In this document: positions 36,170 through 45,398 of the stretch, in pieces
How positions within the stretch are numbered: position 1 is the stretch's first letter
How the letters are laid out: each line of letters starts with the position of its first letter
DNA from: Verrucomicrobiota bacterium
GTDB lineage: Bacteria > Verrucomicrobiota > Verrucomicrobiia > Opitutales > Opitutaceae
Reading direction: 5' to 3'
Assembly: GCA_023457715.1 (NCBI GenBank)
Contig: JAEWKR010000082.1
Span: 21,369-85,368 of the forward strand
Length of the DNA: 64,000 nucleotides
The notes under the pieces: generated by a model
Databases searched by the model: none
Seen by the model: only the letters and a program-made list of their open reading frames with translations
Told to the model about the DNA's origin: nothing
Position numbers and translations under genes: made by a program

Positions 36170-37552
36170 TCACCCCTTGTGCGCCGCTTCGAACTCCAGT
36201 TTCGCGTAGGCGATGATCTTGCCGCGGCGCACCTCGCGCGCGAAGTACGAGGCGATCCCGAAGGCAAGCAGGGCGCAGGCCGCCTGCCAGATGAAGGCGC
36301 TGGAGTAGTCGTACGGGCTCTTGCCCAGCGTGCCAAACAGATGGGTGAAGCCCTGCACCCACATCCCCGCGCCGTTGATCAGCAGGAAGGTGGTGAGACC
36401 GCCGACGAAGGAGAAGCCCGCCCCGGCGGTGCCATAGCCGTTGCTCGGCAGGTAGTCATAGATCAGCGGGCCCCACAGCACGTAGACCAGCGACATGAAC
36501 CCTTCGCTGAGGATCGAGAATGCCATCAGCACGGAGAACGGCACCGAGTAGTCCGTCACGTAACGCACCAGCAGGAAGAAGGTGAAGTTGACCACCATCG
36601 GCACGAGGAGCGCCCAGCGAAAGAACCCCAGCCGGGGCACGCGATCCGCCAGATAGCCCCAGAGCGGGACAAAGAGCAGCATGTTGATGACGCCGATCGT
36701 GCCCGCCGCCCAGCCGATCTGCTGCTTCGAAAAGCCGAGCTGCTCGGATTGGAAGAGCGTGACGAACGCCCCGGTGGGCGAGGAGCCGAAGGTGCCGATG
36801 CCCGCGATCATCAGCCAGGGGCAGACGTAGAGCAGGTACACCAGCCACTGCTGGCGCTGGCCGAACACATCGCGGACGAACCGCACGAAGGAGAACCGCT
36901 CCCGCACGATGCTTTCGGGCGGTGGCGTTTCGCGCACGCCCAGCGCGAGAAAAAGCGCCGCCGCCAGCACGAGCACCGTGCCGACCCAGTAGATCGCCTT
37001 TTCCCCGTTCAGGTGGAGCCAGGCGCTGGTCTTGCCGAGGTCGTACTGGCGGTCGAATTGCGCCAGCATGAACCCGTTGAAGAAGAGGCTCGTGAGGTTC
37101 TGCAGGATGTTCCGCATGGTCGACGCGCGGCCGCGCTGGGCCGGCGGGATCACCTCGTTGTACAAGGGTTCGTACGGTGAGCCGATGTCGGAGCATAACT
37201 GGAAGACCACGATGAGCGCCGCGAGCGTCCACACGTTGTCCGCCAGCGGCACGAAGAACATCGCGAGCGCGCCGCCGATCCAGCCGACCACCAGGAAGGG
37301 ACGCCGCCGGCCCCAGCGCGTCCAGATCCGGTCGCTCATGTACGACGCCACCGCGCTCACCAGAAACACCAGCGCGTAATTGATGCTGCTGAGAAAGGCG
37401 ACGAGGGTCGGGCTTTCGACGAGCTTGCGGATCGTGAAGGTGAGCGGCGCGCCGCTGCACGCGCCGAAATAAGTCAGCGCGCCCCAGGGCAGGACCATGG
37501 AACTCACCCAGGTCCACGGCACCTTCGGTCGATGGGTCTCGATGCGGCTCAT
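36170..37552 (-). CDS. Sugar:cation symporter of the MFS, GPH/SUC type
   Basis: A 460-residue inner-membrane carrier with about 12 helices. The GPH/SUC marks are visible: an SDRIWTRWGRRRPF loop between helices 2 and 3 (consensus GxxSDRxRxRxGRRRPF) and LVPMVVNF later. It likely moves a mono- or oligosaccharide with H+ or Na+. It is the last gene of a minus-strand operon starting at 40997 (Gfo/Idh-GNAT fusion, Gfo/Idh, FAD oxidoreductase), 10 bases after the FAD gene stop. The start at 37552 is the first Met of the helical domain; the frame extends upstream into the FAD gene. Confidence 0.9.
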   Translation of the reverse strand: MSRIETHRPKVPWTWVSSMVLPWGALTYFGACSGAPLTFTIRKLVESPTLVAFLSSINYALVFLVSAVASYMSDRIWTRWGRRRPFLVVGWIGGALAMFFVPLADNVWTLAALIVVFQLCSDIGSPYEPLYNEVIPPAQRGRASTMRNILQNLTSLFFNGFMLAQFDRQYDLGKTSAWLHLNGEKAIYWVGTVLVLAAALFLALGVRETPPPESIVRERFSFVRFVRDVFGQRQQWLVYLLYVCPWLMIAGIGTFGSSPTGAFVTLFQSEQLGFSKQQIGWAAGTIGVINMLLFVPLWGYLADRVPRLGFFRWALLVPMVVNFTFFLLVRYVTDYSVPFSVLMAFSILSEGFMSLVYVLWGPLIYDYLPSNGYGTAGAGFSFVGGLTTFLLINGAGMWVQGFTHLFGTLGKSPYDYSSAFIWQAACALLAFGIASYFAREVRRGKIIAYAKLEFEAAHKG

Positions 37553-37562
37553 GGTGCGCAGG

Positions 37563-38303
37563 TCATCGCAGTTGGAAATCCAGCAGTTCGCGCCGCCGAA
37601 AACGAGCGGCATTCAACCCCGTGAAATCCAGCCGCCCGGGCCGGCCCAGGACGGCGCTCAGGTCGATCGACGTGCCGTTTCTCAACATCAGCTCGGTCAC
37701 GATCTGGGCGATCCCCGCGTGGCAGGTCATCCCGTGACCGTTCATGCCCAGGGCGTGGTAGAAGTTCGTGAGCCGCTCGTCGCGCGATACGATCGGGAAG
37801 CCGTCCTCGGTCGTGCCGTACACACAGCACCACCCGTTCAGGAAGACACTCTTGGGCAGATGCCAGTAGCGGCGGACGACCGCTTCGACCGACGCCCGGA
37901 TCCACGGGAACCGCTCCCGCATCTCGACCGGGGACAGGAACTCACGCTGGTAGATGCTGTGCGGCTGGCCGCCGAAGCGCTGCTCGTACGCATCCGGCTC
38001 CGGGGGGAATTTCCCCTCGCCGTAGACGACGAACAACGTCCCCCAGGGGCGAAAGCCGAACTCGTGATCCCGGCTCAGCTCCGTCACGCGCGCAAAGCCG
38101 AGCAGCGTGAGGCTCGCATACAGCGCCCCCATGTCGTGCAGGCAGATCACTCCCGCCGAACCGCCCGTCGTACCGCTCGCCGGCAGCTGCTTGTCGAACA
38201 CCACGATGCGCCGGTCGCTTTGCCGCGCCAGTTCGTAGGCGCAGCTCAGGCCGATGATGCCGCCGCCGATGATGGCGATATCCGCCGTGGGTTGAGTCGA
38301 CAT
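37563..38303 (-). CDS. Short FAD-dependent oxidoreductase (DAO family), internally deleted
   Basis: A 246-residue protein. Residues 7-35 are a Rossmann FAD-binding fold (IAIIGGGIIGLSCAYELAR) and the C-terminal part has the DAO late motif GTTEDGFPIVSRD plus GMNGHGMTCHAGIAQ. DAO enzymes are usually about 370-400 residues; the middle, with the substrate and VNAAG segment, is missing: sequence goes directly from EMRERFPW to a conserved late stretch. No frameshift is seen, so this is an in-frame deletion. It may be a non-catalytic paralogue or a decaying gene. It is 4 bases after the stop of a Gfo/Idh gene and lies in the same operon. Confidence 0.75.
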   Translation of the reverse strand: MSTQPTADIAIIGGGIIGLSCAYELARQSDRRIVVFDKQLPASGTTGGSAGVICLHDMGALYASLTLLGFARVTELSRDHEFGFRPWGTLFVVYGEGKFPPEPDAYEQRFGGQPHSIYQREFLSPVEMRERFPWIRASVEAVVRRYWHLPKSVFLNGWCCVYGTTEDGFPIVSRDERLTNFYHALGMNGHGMTCHAGIAQIVTELMLRNGTSIDLSAVLGRPGRLDFTGLNAARFRRRELLDFQLR

Positions 38304-38307
38304 GGGG

Positions 38308-39339
38308 TCAAAGGGGCGCGATGCGCTGGGGCCCGCGCCGGCTGGACGCGTCGGCGATCGCCGCATGGACCATGGCGAGGCTCTTGAGATTGTCGGCCGC
38401 CGCCGTCTCCGGCGTCCGCCGCGTGCGCACGCACTCGACGAACTCGCGCAGGACGCTGGCGTGGGAGGCATCCCGGCCCGGGGCGGATCGCACCGGGAAC
38501 GTCTCCCGGCGGTGTTCGCTCCTGAACCCGCCCGCCTGCGTCACCTTTTCCGCCGTGATGCTTTCGCCGCCATCCCACAGCAGCGTCCCCTTCGTCCCGC
38601 AGAACCGCCAGGTCCCGTTGCCCGATGTGGGATGGCCTTCGGCACACCAGCTGCCGCGATAGCTGAACACCAGGTCGCTCGCGAAGCGGAACGTGGCGAA
38701 GGCATTTGCGCCGTGCCGGTACCACGAACCCGGCGGATTCCACTCGCAGCAATCCACCTGCGTCGGTTCATCGGCGCCAAAGAACCGCGCCAGGTCGAAG
38801 TGGTGCACCGCCATCTCGATCAAGAGGGGGTGTTCCATCCGGTCCCGAAAGTTGCCGAAATGGAGGGCATCGAAATAATCGCACGCCATGGTGGTCACAT
38901 GGCCGACGACCCCGGAGGCCAGCAAAGCGCGAACCGTGCGGGGCGCCGCGCGGTAGCGATAGTTCTGGGTCACCGCAAAGAGCCGGCGCACCCGCTGGGC
39001 TTCGTTGACCAGGTCCCGGGCCTCAGCCACCGACGCCGCGAGCGGTTTCTCCGACAGGACGTGGGCCCCCGCCCGGAGCGCGGCGCCGATCACCGCGTGA
39101 TGGGCTTCCGGGACCGTGCAATTGAACACCACGTCAGGTTGGGTTTCCGCGAGAAACGGCGCCACCTGCGTGCCGACCCTGGCCTGCGGGGCAAACTCCG
39201 CCCGCCGGTTCTCCGCCGCGGCGGGATCGACATCCACCAGGCCCACAATCTCGAGGTCGGCGATGTCCCGCGCCGCCTGCAGCCAAACCGCCGCAATGCT
39301 GCCGCACCCGACGTGGACAACTCGAAGCCGTTTCGTCAT
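38308..39339 (-). CDS. Gfo/Idh/MocA-family oxidoreductase
   Basis: A 343-residue NAD(P)-dependent enzyme. The nucleotide fold starts at once (VVHVGCGSIAAVWLQ) and the catalytic lysine motif EKPLA is intact (near residue 98), followed by the C-terminal alpha/beta domain with YRYRAAP and the H in EMAVHHFDL. The family oxidises or epimerises sugars, inositols and amino sugars through keto intermediates. The start overlaps the preceding gene by 4 bases (ATGA, 39336-39339). It probably acts on an imported or deacylated sugar together with the MFS symporter. Confidence 0.88.
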   Translation of the reverse strand: MTKRLRVVHVGCGSIAAVWLQAARDIADLEIVGLVDVDPAAAENRRAEFAPQARVGTQVAPFLAETQPDVVFNCTVPEAHHAVIGAALRAGAHVLSEKPLAASVAEARDLVNEAQRVRRLFAVTQNYRYRAAPRTVRALLASGVVGHVTTMACDYFDALHFGNFRDRMEHPLLIEMAVHHFDLARFFGADEPTQVDCCEWNPPGSWYRHGANAFATFRFASDLVFSYRGSWCAEGHPTSGNGTWRFCGTKGTLLWDGGESITAEKVTQAGGFRSEHRRETFPVRSAPGRDASHASVLREFVECVRTRRTPETAAADNLKSLAMVHAAIADASSRRGPQRIAPL

Positions 39340-40997
39340 CCGCGTTTTCCCATCGCCTGCTCCACCGCCGCCCAGCGCTCCGCCATTCCCGGCTCGAAGT
39401 GGAAGGGCTCGAAGCCCAGCTGCTGGTACACCTTGATCGCCGGCAGGCGGAAATCGTCCGTCTTGAGGTAGATCCGCTGGTAGCCCGCGGCGAGAAAACG
39501 CCGCACCACCGCCGCACAGACCGCCCGACCGAGCCCGTGGCCTGCATGCTCGGGGAGCGCGGCCACGAACGAGAGCTCGCCCCCTTCCGGGTGGCGGTCG
39601 TTCGCGCCTTGATTCGCATTGGCGGTTGCGACGAGTGCGCCGGTCGGGACGTGCTCGATCACGAAAAAGCCGCCGGGCAGGACACCCCGCCGGTGCGCCT
39701 CGATCCGCTCGGCCGGCCAGTCACCGAAGCCGACGGCCGCCATGAGTTTCCCCCATTGCGGATAGTCGCGGGTCTCGATCGTGCGCAACCGATAGTCGGC
39801 GCCCAGAGCCACCGCGGGCGGATGCCCCAGCCGGGACGGAGGCCAGAGCATCTCCAGCTGCGCGCGGCTGGGCTGCAGCCACGCCCGCGAGTCGGGCACG
39901 TCCATCCATTGGCCCGCGCGCAGAATGGACTGCTGCGACACGAGCCCCGGCAGGGTCATGTCCATGGCCGCATGGATGTCGATCGGGGACGGCTGCTCCC
40001 CGCGCACCGCCCGGATGAAGTCGCGCACCTCAAAGAAGTCGCCCCCGCCGTGCCCGGCCGACAACGCCTCGGGCGGGGGATTGCGCCACTCCTCCGGCAT
40101 GTATTGGGCGGCGAAGTCAGGCCGGGCCAGCAGTGCGTCAACGGACATCCACTTCGGCTCCGCGCTCAGTTCCGGCAGCCACAGTTTGCCGTCGTGATAC
40201 GCACCGGTCGTACCCTGCAACTCATAATGCGTTTCATAAGGACGCGGCGCGATCAGCGTCAGCCGGACGTCGATCAGCGCGTCGCGGTCGGTCTTGCACA
40301 GCATCACGGTCGTGTCTTCGTGAAACAGCTCGCCGGCATCATCCCGGTGGTGCTTGCCGCTCCCCGCGCAGGCGATCCGCACGATGCGCTGGCCGGCGAA
40401 ACACTTCAGGATCGGGCCGAGGCTGTGGGTCGGGTACGTGTTGCCGTCGATCCCCATCTGCCAGTGCCGTCGCCAGGGCGTGTGCGGGATCAGGTGGCGG
40501 ACGTCGTGCAGGTACGAAGCATACCCGTAATACAGTTCGCCAAACTTCCCCAGGCGCGACAGTTCCGCGATCAGCCGGTTCTCGCGCCAGTAGCAGTAAT
40601 TCTCCGCGAGCATGTAGATGCCCCGGCTGGCGGCCGCGGCGGCGACGAGATCGCGCGCCTCCTCGAGCCCGACGGCGGCGGGCACCTCGCTCATGACGTG
40701 CAGATTGCGGCGCAATGCCTGGATCGCCTGGCGCGCGTGGAGGTGCTGAGGCGTGCCGATCACGACGGCATCGAGCTGCGCCTGATCGAGCATCTGCTCA
40801 TAATCGGTGTAGCGCTCGACGGCGGGATCGGGCCACTCGTTCAATGCCTCCACGCGCAAATCGCAGATCGCGGTGATGCGGGCGCCGCAGACATCAAAGG
40901 CGCTCCGGAAATTACCACCGCGTCCGGCCGCGCCGACCAGGCCCACGCGAATGGGACGCTTCACGGCCGCCGGGGAGGAAGGTGCGGAAACACTCAT
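39336..40997 (-). CDS. Gfo/Idh-like oxidoreductase fused to a GNAT acetyltransferase
   Basis: A 553-residue protein. Residues 1 to about 405 are a Gfo/Idh/MocA fold (RVGLVGAAGRGGNFR nucleotide loop; CYWRENRLIAELS after the active-site strand). In place of the usual EKP the motif is HVMSEVPAAV (E104, V105, P106), so the catalytic lysine is lost, as in some lineages that include retaining GH109 glycosidases. About residues 410-545 are a GNAT domain with LSFVAALPEHAGHGLGRAV (acetyl-CoA pyrophosphate loop) and VYQQLGFEPFHF. It is the first gene of a four-gene operon; an operator-like site lies 115 bases upstream. Reaction unknown. Confidence 0.82.
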   Translation of the reverse strand: MSVSAPSSPAAVKRPIRVGLVGAAGRGGNFRSAFDVCGARITAICDLRVEALNEWPDPAVERYTDYEQMLDQAQLDAVVIGTPQHLHARQAIQALRRNLHVMSEVPAAVGLEEARDLVAAAAASRGIYMLAENYCYWRENRLIAELSRLGKFGELYYGYASYLHDVRHLIPHTPWRRHWQMGIDGNTYPTHSLGPILKCFAGQRIVRIACAGSGKHHRDDAGELFHEDTTVMLCKTDRDALIDVRLTLIAPRPYETHYELQGTTGAYHDGKLWLPELSAEPKWMSVDALLARPDFAAQYMPEEWRNPPPEALSAGHGGGDFFEVRDFIRAVRGEQPSPIDIHAAMDMTLPGLVSQQSILRAGQWMDVPDSRAWLQPSRAQLEMLWPPSRLGHPPAVALGADYRLRTIETRDYPQWGKLMAAVGFGDWPAERIEAHRRGVLPGGFFVIEHVPTGALVATANANQGANDRHPEGGELSFVAALPEHAGHGLGRAVCAAVVRRFLAAGYQRIYLKTDDFRLPAIKVYQQLGFEPFHFEPGMAERWAAVEQAMGKRG

Positions 40998-41112
40998 GCA
41001 GGAAAGGGGTGAACGCTGCGTCGTCGTGGGAAGGTCGCCCGCTGGAAACACTCACAGGCGAACCGCGGCCATAAGCAAATCGCCCCGCCCATTGCCTCAA
41101 CCGCGCGCGCAC

Positions 41113-41124
41113 TCATCCAGATGA
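41113..41124. promoter_or_regulatory. Putative operator, TCATCCAGATGA
   Basis: Matches TCATCCGGATGA at 11 of 12 positions. It lies 115 bases before the operon start at 40997, in a divergent gap that holds a second site at 41254. Confidence 0.45.
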
Positions 41125-41130
41125 CGGGGA

Positions 41131-41249
41131 AGAAAAGGGGAAAGTGAAAGTGAAGGTGAAAGTGAAAGTGCCCTCACCCTCACTTTCACTTTCACCCTCA
41201 CTTTCACTTTCACTTTCACTTTCACCCTCACTTTCACTTTCACCCTCCC
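41131..41249. repeat. Inverted hexamer array, GAAAGT / ACTTTC
   Basis: A short purine arm (about 41131-41170) faces a longer pyrimidine arm (about 41172-41249) of CACTTT units, so a hairpin can form. Here the array sits between divergent promoters and between the two operator-like sites, so termination cannot be its only role. Confidence 0.75.
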
Positions 41250-41253
41250 CTTG

Positions 41254-41265
41254 TCATCGGGATGA
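41254..41265. promoter_or_regulatory. Putative operator, TCATCGGGATGA
   Basis: Identical to the site at 32354. It lies 94 bases before the start at 41360. The flanking bases are GT...GT. Confidence 0.45.
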
Positions 41266-41359
41266 GTCGGGGGCTCCTTGAGCGTGCGCGAGGCCCGGAC
41301 ATCGCTGCGTGCGTCGCCCTCCCCCACCCGTGGCGGCAACCACCCTCCACCGGGCTCGC

Positions 41360-42817
41360 ATGAAGATCACGGCCATCGAAACCCACGTTTGCCACGCGCG
41401 CATGCGCAACGGGATCTTCGGCAACGATCCGCTGATCACCCGCGCTTTCTTCGGCGAAATCGGCGTGGCGCGGGTCGACATCACGCCGCCGGCCGGCATC
41501 AACGCCCGCAACTGGGGAGCCGCGGTGCACGACATCGCGGAGGGCGTCCATCGGCCGCTGACGGCGACGGTCCTCGCGCTGTCGCCGGCGCGGGCGCTGG
41601 CCGCCACCGAGTCGCCGCCGCTGCTTTTGATTGCCGCCGACCTCGGCTGGTGGAAAAGCCTCGCTGACGAACAGCAGGTCCGCGGGGCCGTGCTCACGGC
41701 CACCGGCCTGCCGCCGTCCCACGTGCTGCTTTCGCTCTCGCACACGCACGCCGGCCCCAACCTATACCGCGAGGACGCGACCAAACCGGGCGGCGAACTC
41801 ATTGCGCCGTACCTCGATGCCCTGGGCGCGAGGCTGGCTGCGGCCGCACGCACCGCGCTCGCGGCCCGTCGCCCCGCGCGGCTGAGCTGGCGCTACGGTC
41901 GCTGCAGCCTCGCGCAGAACCGGGATCTGCCGCATCCGACCGAGCCGCGCTACCTGGTCGGATGGAACCCCGGCGAGCCGGCGGACGACACCCTCCTCGT
42001 CGGTCGCGTGGAGGACGCCGACTCCGGCCGGCTCCTGGCCACCGTGGTGAACTATGCCTGCCATCCCACCACGCTCGCCGCGGGCAACCGCCTCATCTCG
42101 CCGGACTTTCCCGGCGCACTGCGCGAATTGGTCGAGGACGCGACGGCCTCTCCCTGCCTGTTCCTGCAGGGCGCATCCGGAGAATTGGGCACGGCCGCCC
42201 AGCACGGACATGACCCGGCCGTGGCCGATCGTCTCGGCCGCCAGCTGGGCCACGCCGTCCTGGGCACGCTCGAAAGCTGGCCCGACGCCCTCCATGCCGT
42301 TGCCCGCATCGTCGAGTCGGGTGCGCCCCTTGCACTCACCGAGCTGCGGCGCCCGCGCGACACCGCCTTCCTCGCGGTCCGCCACGAGACCGTCGCGCTG
42401 CCCCTGAAGCCGCTCGAATCGATGGCCGCGCTCGAGCAGGCGCTCGCCACCTGCGAGGACCGCGCCCTGCGGGAGAGGCTGTGGCGGAAACGCGCGGTGC
42501 GGCGGATCGTCGGGGATGGGACCACCGCGGCGATGCCATTGTGGTGCTGGCGCGTGGGCGAGGCGCTGCTGGTCGCCCAGCCCAACGAGGCGTACTCGCT
42601 CTACCAGCGGGAACTCCGCCGTCGCTTCGCGCCACGGGCGTTGGCGGTGCTGAACGTCACCAACGGGTACGCGGGGTACCTGCCGCCCGCCGACCAGTAT
42701 CAACGCAACCAGTACTCCGTCTGGCAGACGCCTTTCGCCGCGGGGTCGCTCGAACATCTGGTCGGGCAGACCGCCGGCATCCTGGAGGCGCTGGTCAGCC
42801 CGGGACATGACCCATGA
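41360..42817 (+). CDS. Neutral/alkaline ceramidase-like hydrolase with enolase-type N-terminal leader
   Basis: A 485-residue protein. From about residue 33 it follows the neutral/alkaline nonlysosomal ceramidase N-terminal domain: GVARVDITPPAGI, then SLSHTHAGPN (H128, H130) and NYACHPTTL (H235), the zinc-site histidines. No signal peptide or second domain is present, so it is a short single-domain member as common in sugar loci. The first 18 residues (MKITAIETHVCHARMRNG) are those expected at the start of enolase-superfamily sugar acid dehydratases, not ceramidases, so the N-terminus looks transplanted. It probably shares a transcript with the GH5-like gene at 43011, apart from a MITE-like insertion. 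Confidence 0.8.
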   Translation: MKITAIETHVCHARMRNGIFGNDPLITRAFFGEIGVARVDITPPAGINARNWGAAVHDIAEGVHRPLTATVLALSPARALAATESPPLLLIAADLGWWKSLADEQQVRGAVLTATGLPPSHVLLSLSHTHAGPNLYREDATKPGGELIAPYLDALGARLAAAARTALAARRPARLSWRYGRCSLAQNRDLPHPTEPRYLVGWNPGEPADDTLLVGRVEDADSGRLLATVVNYACHPTTLAAGNRLISPDFPGALRELVEDATASPCLFLQGASGELGTAAQHGHDPAVADRLGRQLGHAVLGTLESWPDALHAVARIVESGAPLALTELRRPRDTAFLAVRHETVALPLKPLESMAALEQALATCEDRALRERLWRKRAVRRIVGDGTTAAMPLWCWRVGEALLVAQPNEAYSLYQRELRRRFAPRALAVLNVTNGYAGYLPPADQYQRNQYSVWQTPFAAGSLEHLVGQTAGILEALVSPGHDP

Positions 42818-42828
42818 AACCAAGGATT

Positions 42829-42997
42829 CATTGAACAGAAGGTAACGAAGGAAACGAAGGCCGCTGAGTGAATTGGAGCAGTTCCTCCAAATCAGATTTC
42901 ACAAAACCGAACGACAGCGCCGAGTGATCCCGCAATCCTTCGTTTCCTTCGTTACCTTCTGTTGAATGGATTGATTTGGTTGCCGCGCAGCCGCTCT
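42829..42997. mobile_element. MITE-like element, copy 1
   Basis: A 140-bp core (42829-42968) has 32-bp terminal inverted repeats, 42829-42860 and 42937-42968, that match except for one base and include GTAACGAAGGAAACGAAGG. A further 29 bases on the right (to 42997) are shared with the second copy at 57152-57320, which lies in opposite orientation with only a handful of differences. It holds no gene and no transposase frame. It sits between the ceramidase-like and GH5-like genes. Confidence 0.85.
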
Positions 42998-43010
42998 AAG
43001 CCTTTCGCCC

Positions 43011-45398
43011 ATGAAAACATCACGTTCGCTGCTGGGTTACCTGTTGGTCTCCGGCGCCACGGCTCTTGCCGTGAACGCCGGCGACGCGTCGTCGTCCACC
43101 CGTGGAGAGAAGGCCCGGGCCGCGGCCCATCCGGCGGCGACCTTCGCGGCGGACGATCCGCACTCGTGGGCGTTTGCGCCCGAGCGCGACACCTTTGCTG
43201 CCGGTGCCCTCTTCGACTTCCGCTCGCTGAACGAGCCCACCGCCGGCGCGCACGGGTTCGTCCAGGTCTCTCCCCAGGGCGATTTCCTGCGGGGCGATGG
43301 CGAGCCGCTCCGCTTCTGGGGCGTCAACTTCGAGCCGCGGACGCCCCTCGACCATCGCCAGCTCGCGTACGCCGCCCGGTTCCTCGCGAAACGCGGCGTC
43401 AACATGGTCCGCTGGCATGGCTTCCTCAACCCCAAGGTCCCGGGCAGCGATGCCTTCGCCAAGCCTCCCGTCGGCCCCGATGACCCCGTCGACGCCCCCC
43501 TGCCGGCCCTGGAGTCCATCGACGCGGAGCAGCGCGACTTCTGCTGGCGGCTGGTCGCCGCCATGCGTCGGGAAGGCATCTACGTCACGCTGAGCCCTTA
43601 CTGGGCGGTGAACTTCAAGCACGCGCACCGCTTCGGCCTGCCGGGCAGTCGCGGGCCGGATCGCGATGCCCACGGGCTGCTGTTCTTCGAGCCGCGGATG
43701 CAGGCGGCGTACAAACAATGGCTCCGCGACCTTCTGCTTCCGCCGAACCCTTACACGGGAATCCCGCTGGTCAAGGACCCGGCGGTGGCGGTTCTGCAAC
43801 TGCAGAACGAGGACAGTCTGCTCTTCTGGACGGTCGATTTTCTGCATCCGGACGCGGCCCTTCAGCTGGCCGCGCGTTTCGGGCGCTGGCTCACCGTTCG
43901 CCACGGTTCGCTGGCCGCGGCCCGCGACGAGTGGGGACCACGTGCCGCCCAGCCCAGCGACGATTGGTCCGCGGGCATTCCCACCCTGCTCAAGCTGAGC
44001 CACTACCAGGGCCCGCCCGCCCCCGGCCTGGCCCGCCGGCTGGCGGACCAGTTGGAATTCTACGCGACCACCATGCGCGACACGAATGCCGAGCTGGTCC
44101 GCTTCGTGCGTGAGGACCTCGGGGTCCGGGCGGTGTTGAACGCGAACAACTGGCGCACCGCGAACGGCGAACGGCTGCACGACGCAGAGCGGTGGTCCTA
44201 CCTGCCCGCCACGGCGATCGCGGCGAATCGCTATTACGCGCCACCCCACGCCGGCAACGACACGGGCTGGGCGGTCGAGCCCGGCCAGCGGTTTGCCAGC
44301 ATCTCCGCCCTGCGCTGGGCCCACGCGATCCCCGCCGCAATGCGCCAGATCGAAGGCCGCCCCACGATCATCTCCGAGGGCACGTGGGTCATGCCGACCC
44401 GCTTTCGCGCCGAGGGGCCGCTGGTGATGGCAGCGTACCAGTCGCTCTCCGGCGTGGACGCTTTCTACTGGTTCTCCTTCCACTACGCGGACTGGACCCA
44501 GCCGACGAAGGTGAACGATCGCTATCAAGGCGCGTTCAAGTGGACCAGCCAGACTCCGGACGTCCTGGGGCTCTTCCCCGCGACCTCCCTGCTCTTCCGG
44601 CGCGGCGATCTCCAGCGCGGCGCGCCCGTGGTCGAGGAAACGCGCGCGCTGCAGGACGTCTGGGCCGGCGAGCCACCGGCCATCCTCGAGGAGCCGGGCT
44701 ACGATCCCAACCGCGATCCGGGCGATGGCGCGCCAGAACCCGGCGTGAGCCGCGTCCCCACGCTCGCCTATCTCGTGGGGCCGGTGCAGGTCCGGTACAC
44801 CGGGCACGCCTCCGAGGCACGACTCAAGGTCGCGGACCTCGCCCCCTGGATCGATGCCCGGCACGGTGTGGTGCGCGCCAACACCGGGGAGATCGAACTC
44901 GACTATCACCGCGGGCTGCTGCGCGTGAACAGCCCTCGCGCCCAAGGCGTCACCGGGTTCGTCGCCGCCGCCGCGCCGTCGGCGACACGCCCGGGTTCCA
45001 ACCCCCTCGCGACGACCGATGTGAGCTGGCAGCTGCGCAACGAGTATGCGCACGCCCTCGCCGTTTCCCTCGACGACGCCCCCCTTGCCCGCTCGGGCCG
45101 GATCCTGATTCAGCTCGGCACGACGATCCGTCCCACCGGCTGGCGCACCGAGCCGGCCCGCCTGCAGGACGAAGAGAGCAAGGCGGACCTCGCCGGCGAA
45201 CACATCCTCGCGCTCGGCGCCGCTCCCTGGCGGATCGAGAAATTCGCGGGCAGCGTCACCGTGCGCAACGCGCGCGTGACGAAAGCCACCGTTTGCGATG
45301 TCAACGCCCTCCCCCTCCGGGATCTCCCGCTGCGCCGCAAAGGCGACCACGTGACCGTCGACCTACCCGCGGATGCGCTGTATGTGGTGCTGAGGTGA
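43011..45398 (+). CDS. Secreted clan GH-A (GH5-like) glycoside hydrolase
   Basis: A 795-residue exported enzyme with signal peptide (MKTSRSLLGYLLVSGATALA). A TIM barrel starts near residue 90 (RFWGVNFEP, VNMVRWHGF), with the acid/base E267 in LQLQNEDSLL and nucleophile E456 in PTIISEGTW, the retaining clan GH-A pattern of GH5-related families. A C-terminal beta-rich part of about 250 residues (from about residue 550) may bind glycans. The exact family is not decided; it resembles uncharacterised secreted GH5-like proteins more than known endoglucanases. The gene end is directly followed by a GGATGCA heptamer array. Confidence 0.78.
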   Translation: MKTSRSLLGYLLVSGATALAVNAGDASSSTRGEKARAAAHPAATFAADDPHSWAFAPERDTFAAGALFDFRSLNEPTAGAHGFVQVSPQGDFLRGDGEPLRFWGVNFEPRTPLDHRQLAYAARFLAKRGVNMVRWHGFLNPKVPGSDAFAKPPVGPDDPVDAPLPALESIDAEQRDFCWRLVAAMRREGIYVTLSPYWAVNFKHAHRFGLPGSRGPDRDAHGLLFFEPRMQAAYKQWLRDLLLPPNPYTGIPLVKDPAVAVLQLQNEDSLLFWTVDFLHPDAALQLAARFGRWLTVRHGSLAAARDEWGPRAAQPSDDWSAGIPTLLKLSHYQGPPAPGLARRLADQLEFYATTMRDTNAELVRFVREDLGVRAVLNANNWRTANGERLHDAERWSYLPATAIAANRYYAPPHAGNDTGWAVEPGQRFASISALRWAHAIPAAMRQIEGRPTIISEGTWVMPTRFRAEGPLVMAAYQSLSGVDAFYWFSFHYADWTQPTKVNDRYQGAFKWTSQTPDVLGLFPATSLLFRRGDLQRGAPVVEETRALQDVWAGEPPAILEEPGYDPNRDPGDGAPEPGVSRVPTLAYLVGPVQVRYTGHASEARLKVADLAPWIDARHGVVRANTGEIELDYHRGLLRVNSPRAQGVTGFVAAAAPSATRPGSNPLATTDVSWQLRNEYAHALAVSLDDAPLARSGRILIQLGTTIRPTGWRTEPARLQDEESKADLAGEHILALGAAPWRIEKFAGSVTVRNARVTKATVCDVNALPLRDLPLRRKGDHVTVDLPADALYVVLR

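Noticed and set aside
39336..41051. Longer starts for the Gfo/Idh-GNAT gene and similar upstream extensions elsewhere
   Set aside because: The extensions read repeat or promoter DNA and lack family sequence; the chosen starts give signal peptides or domain beginnings.
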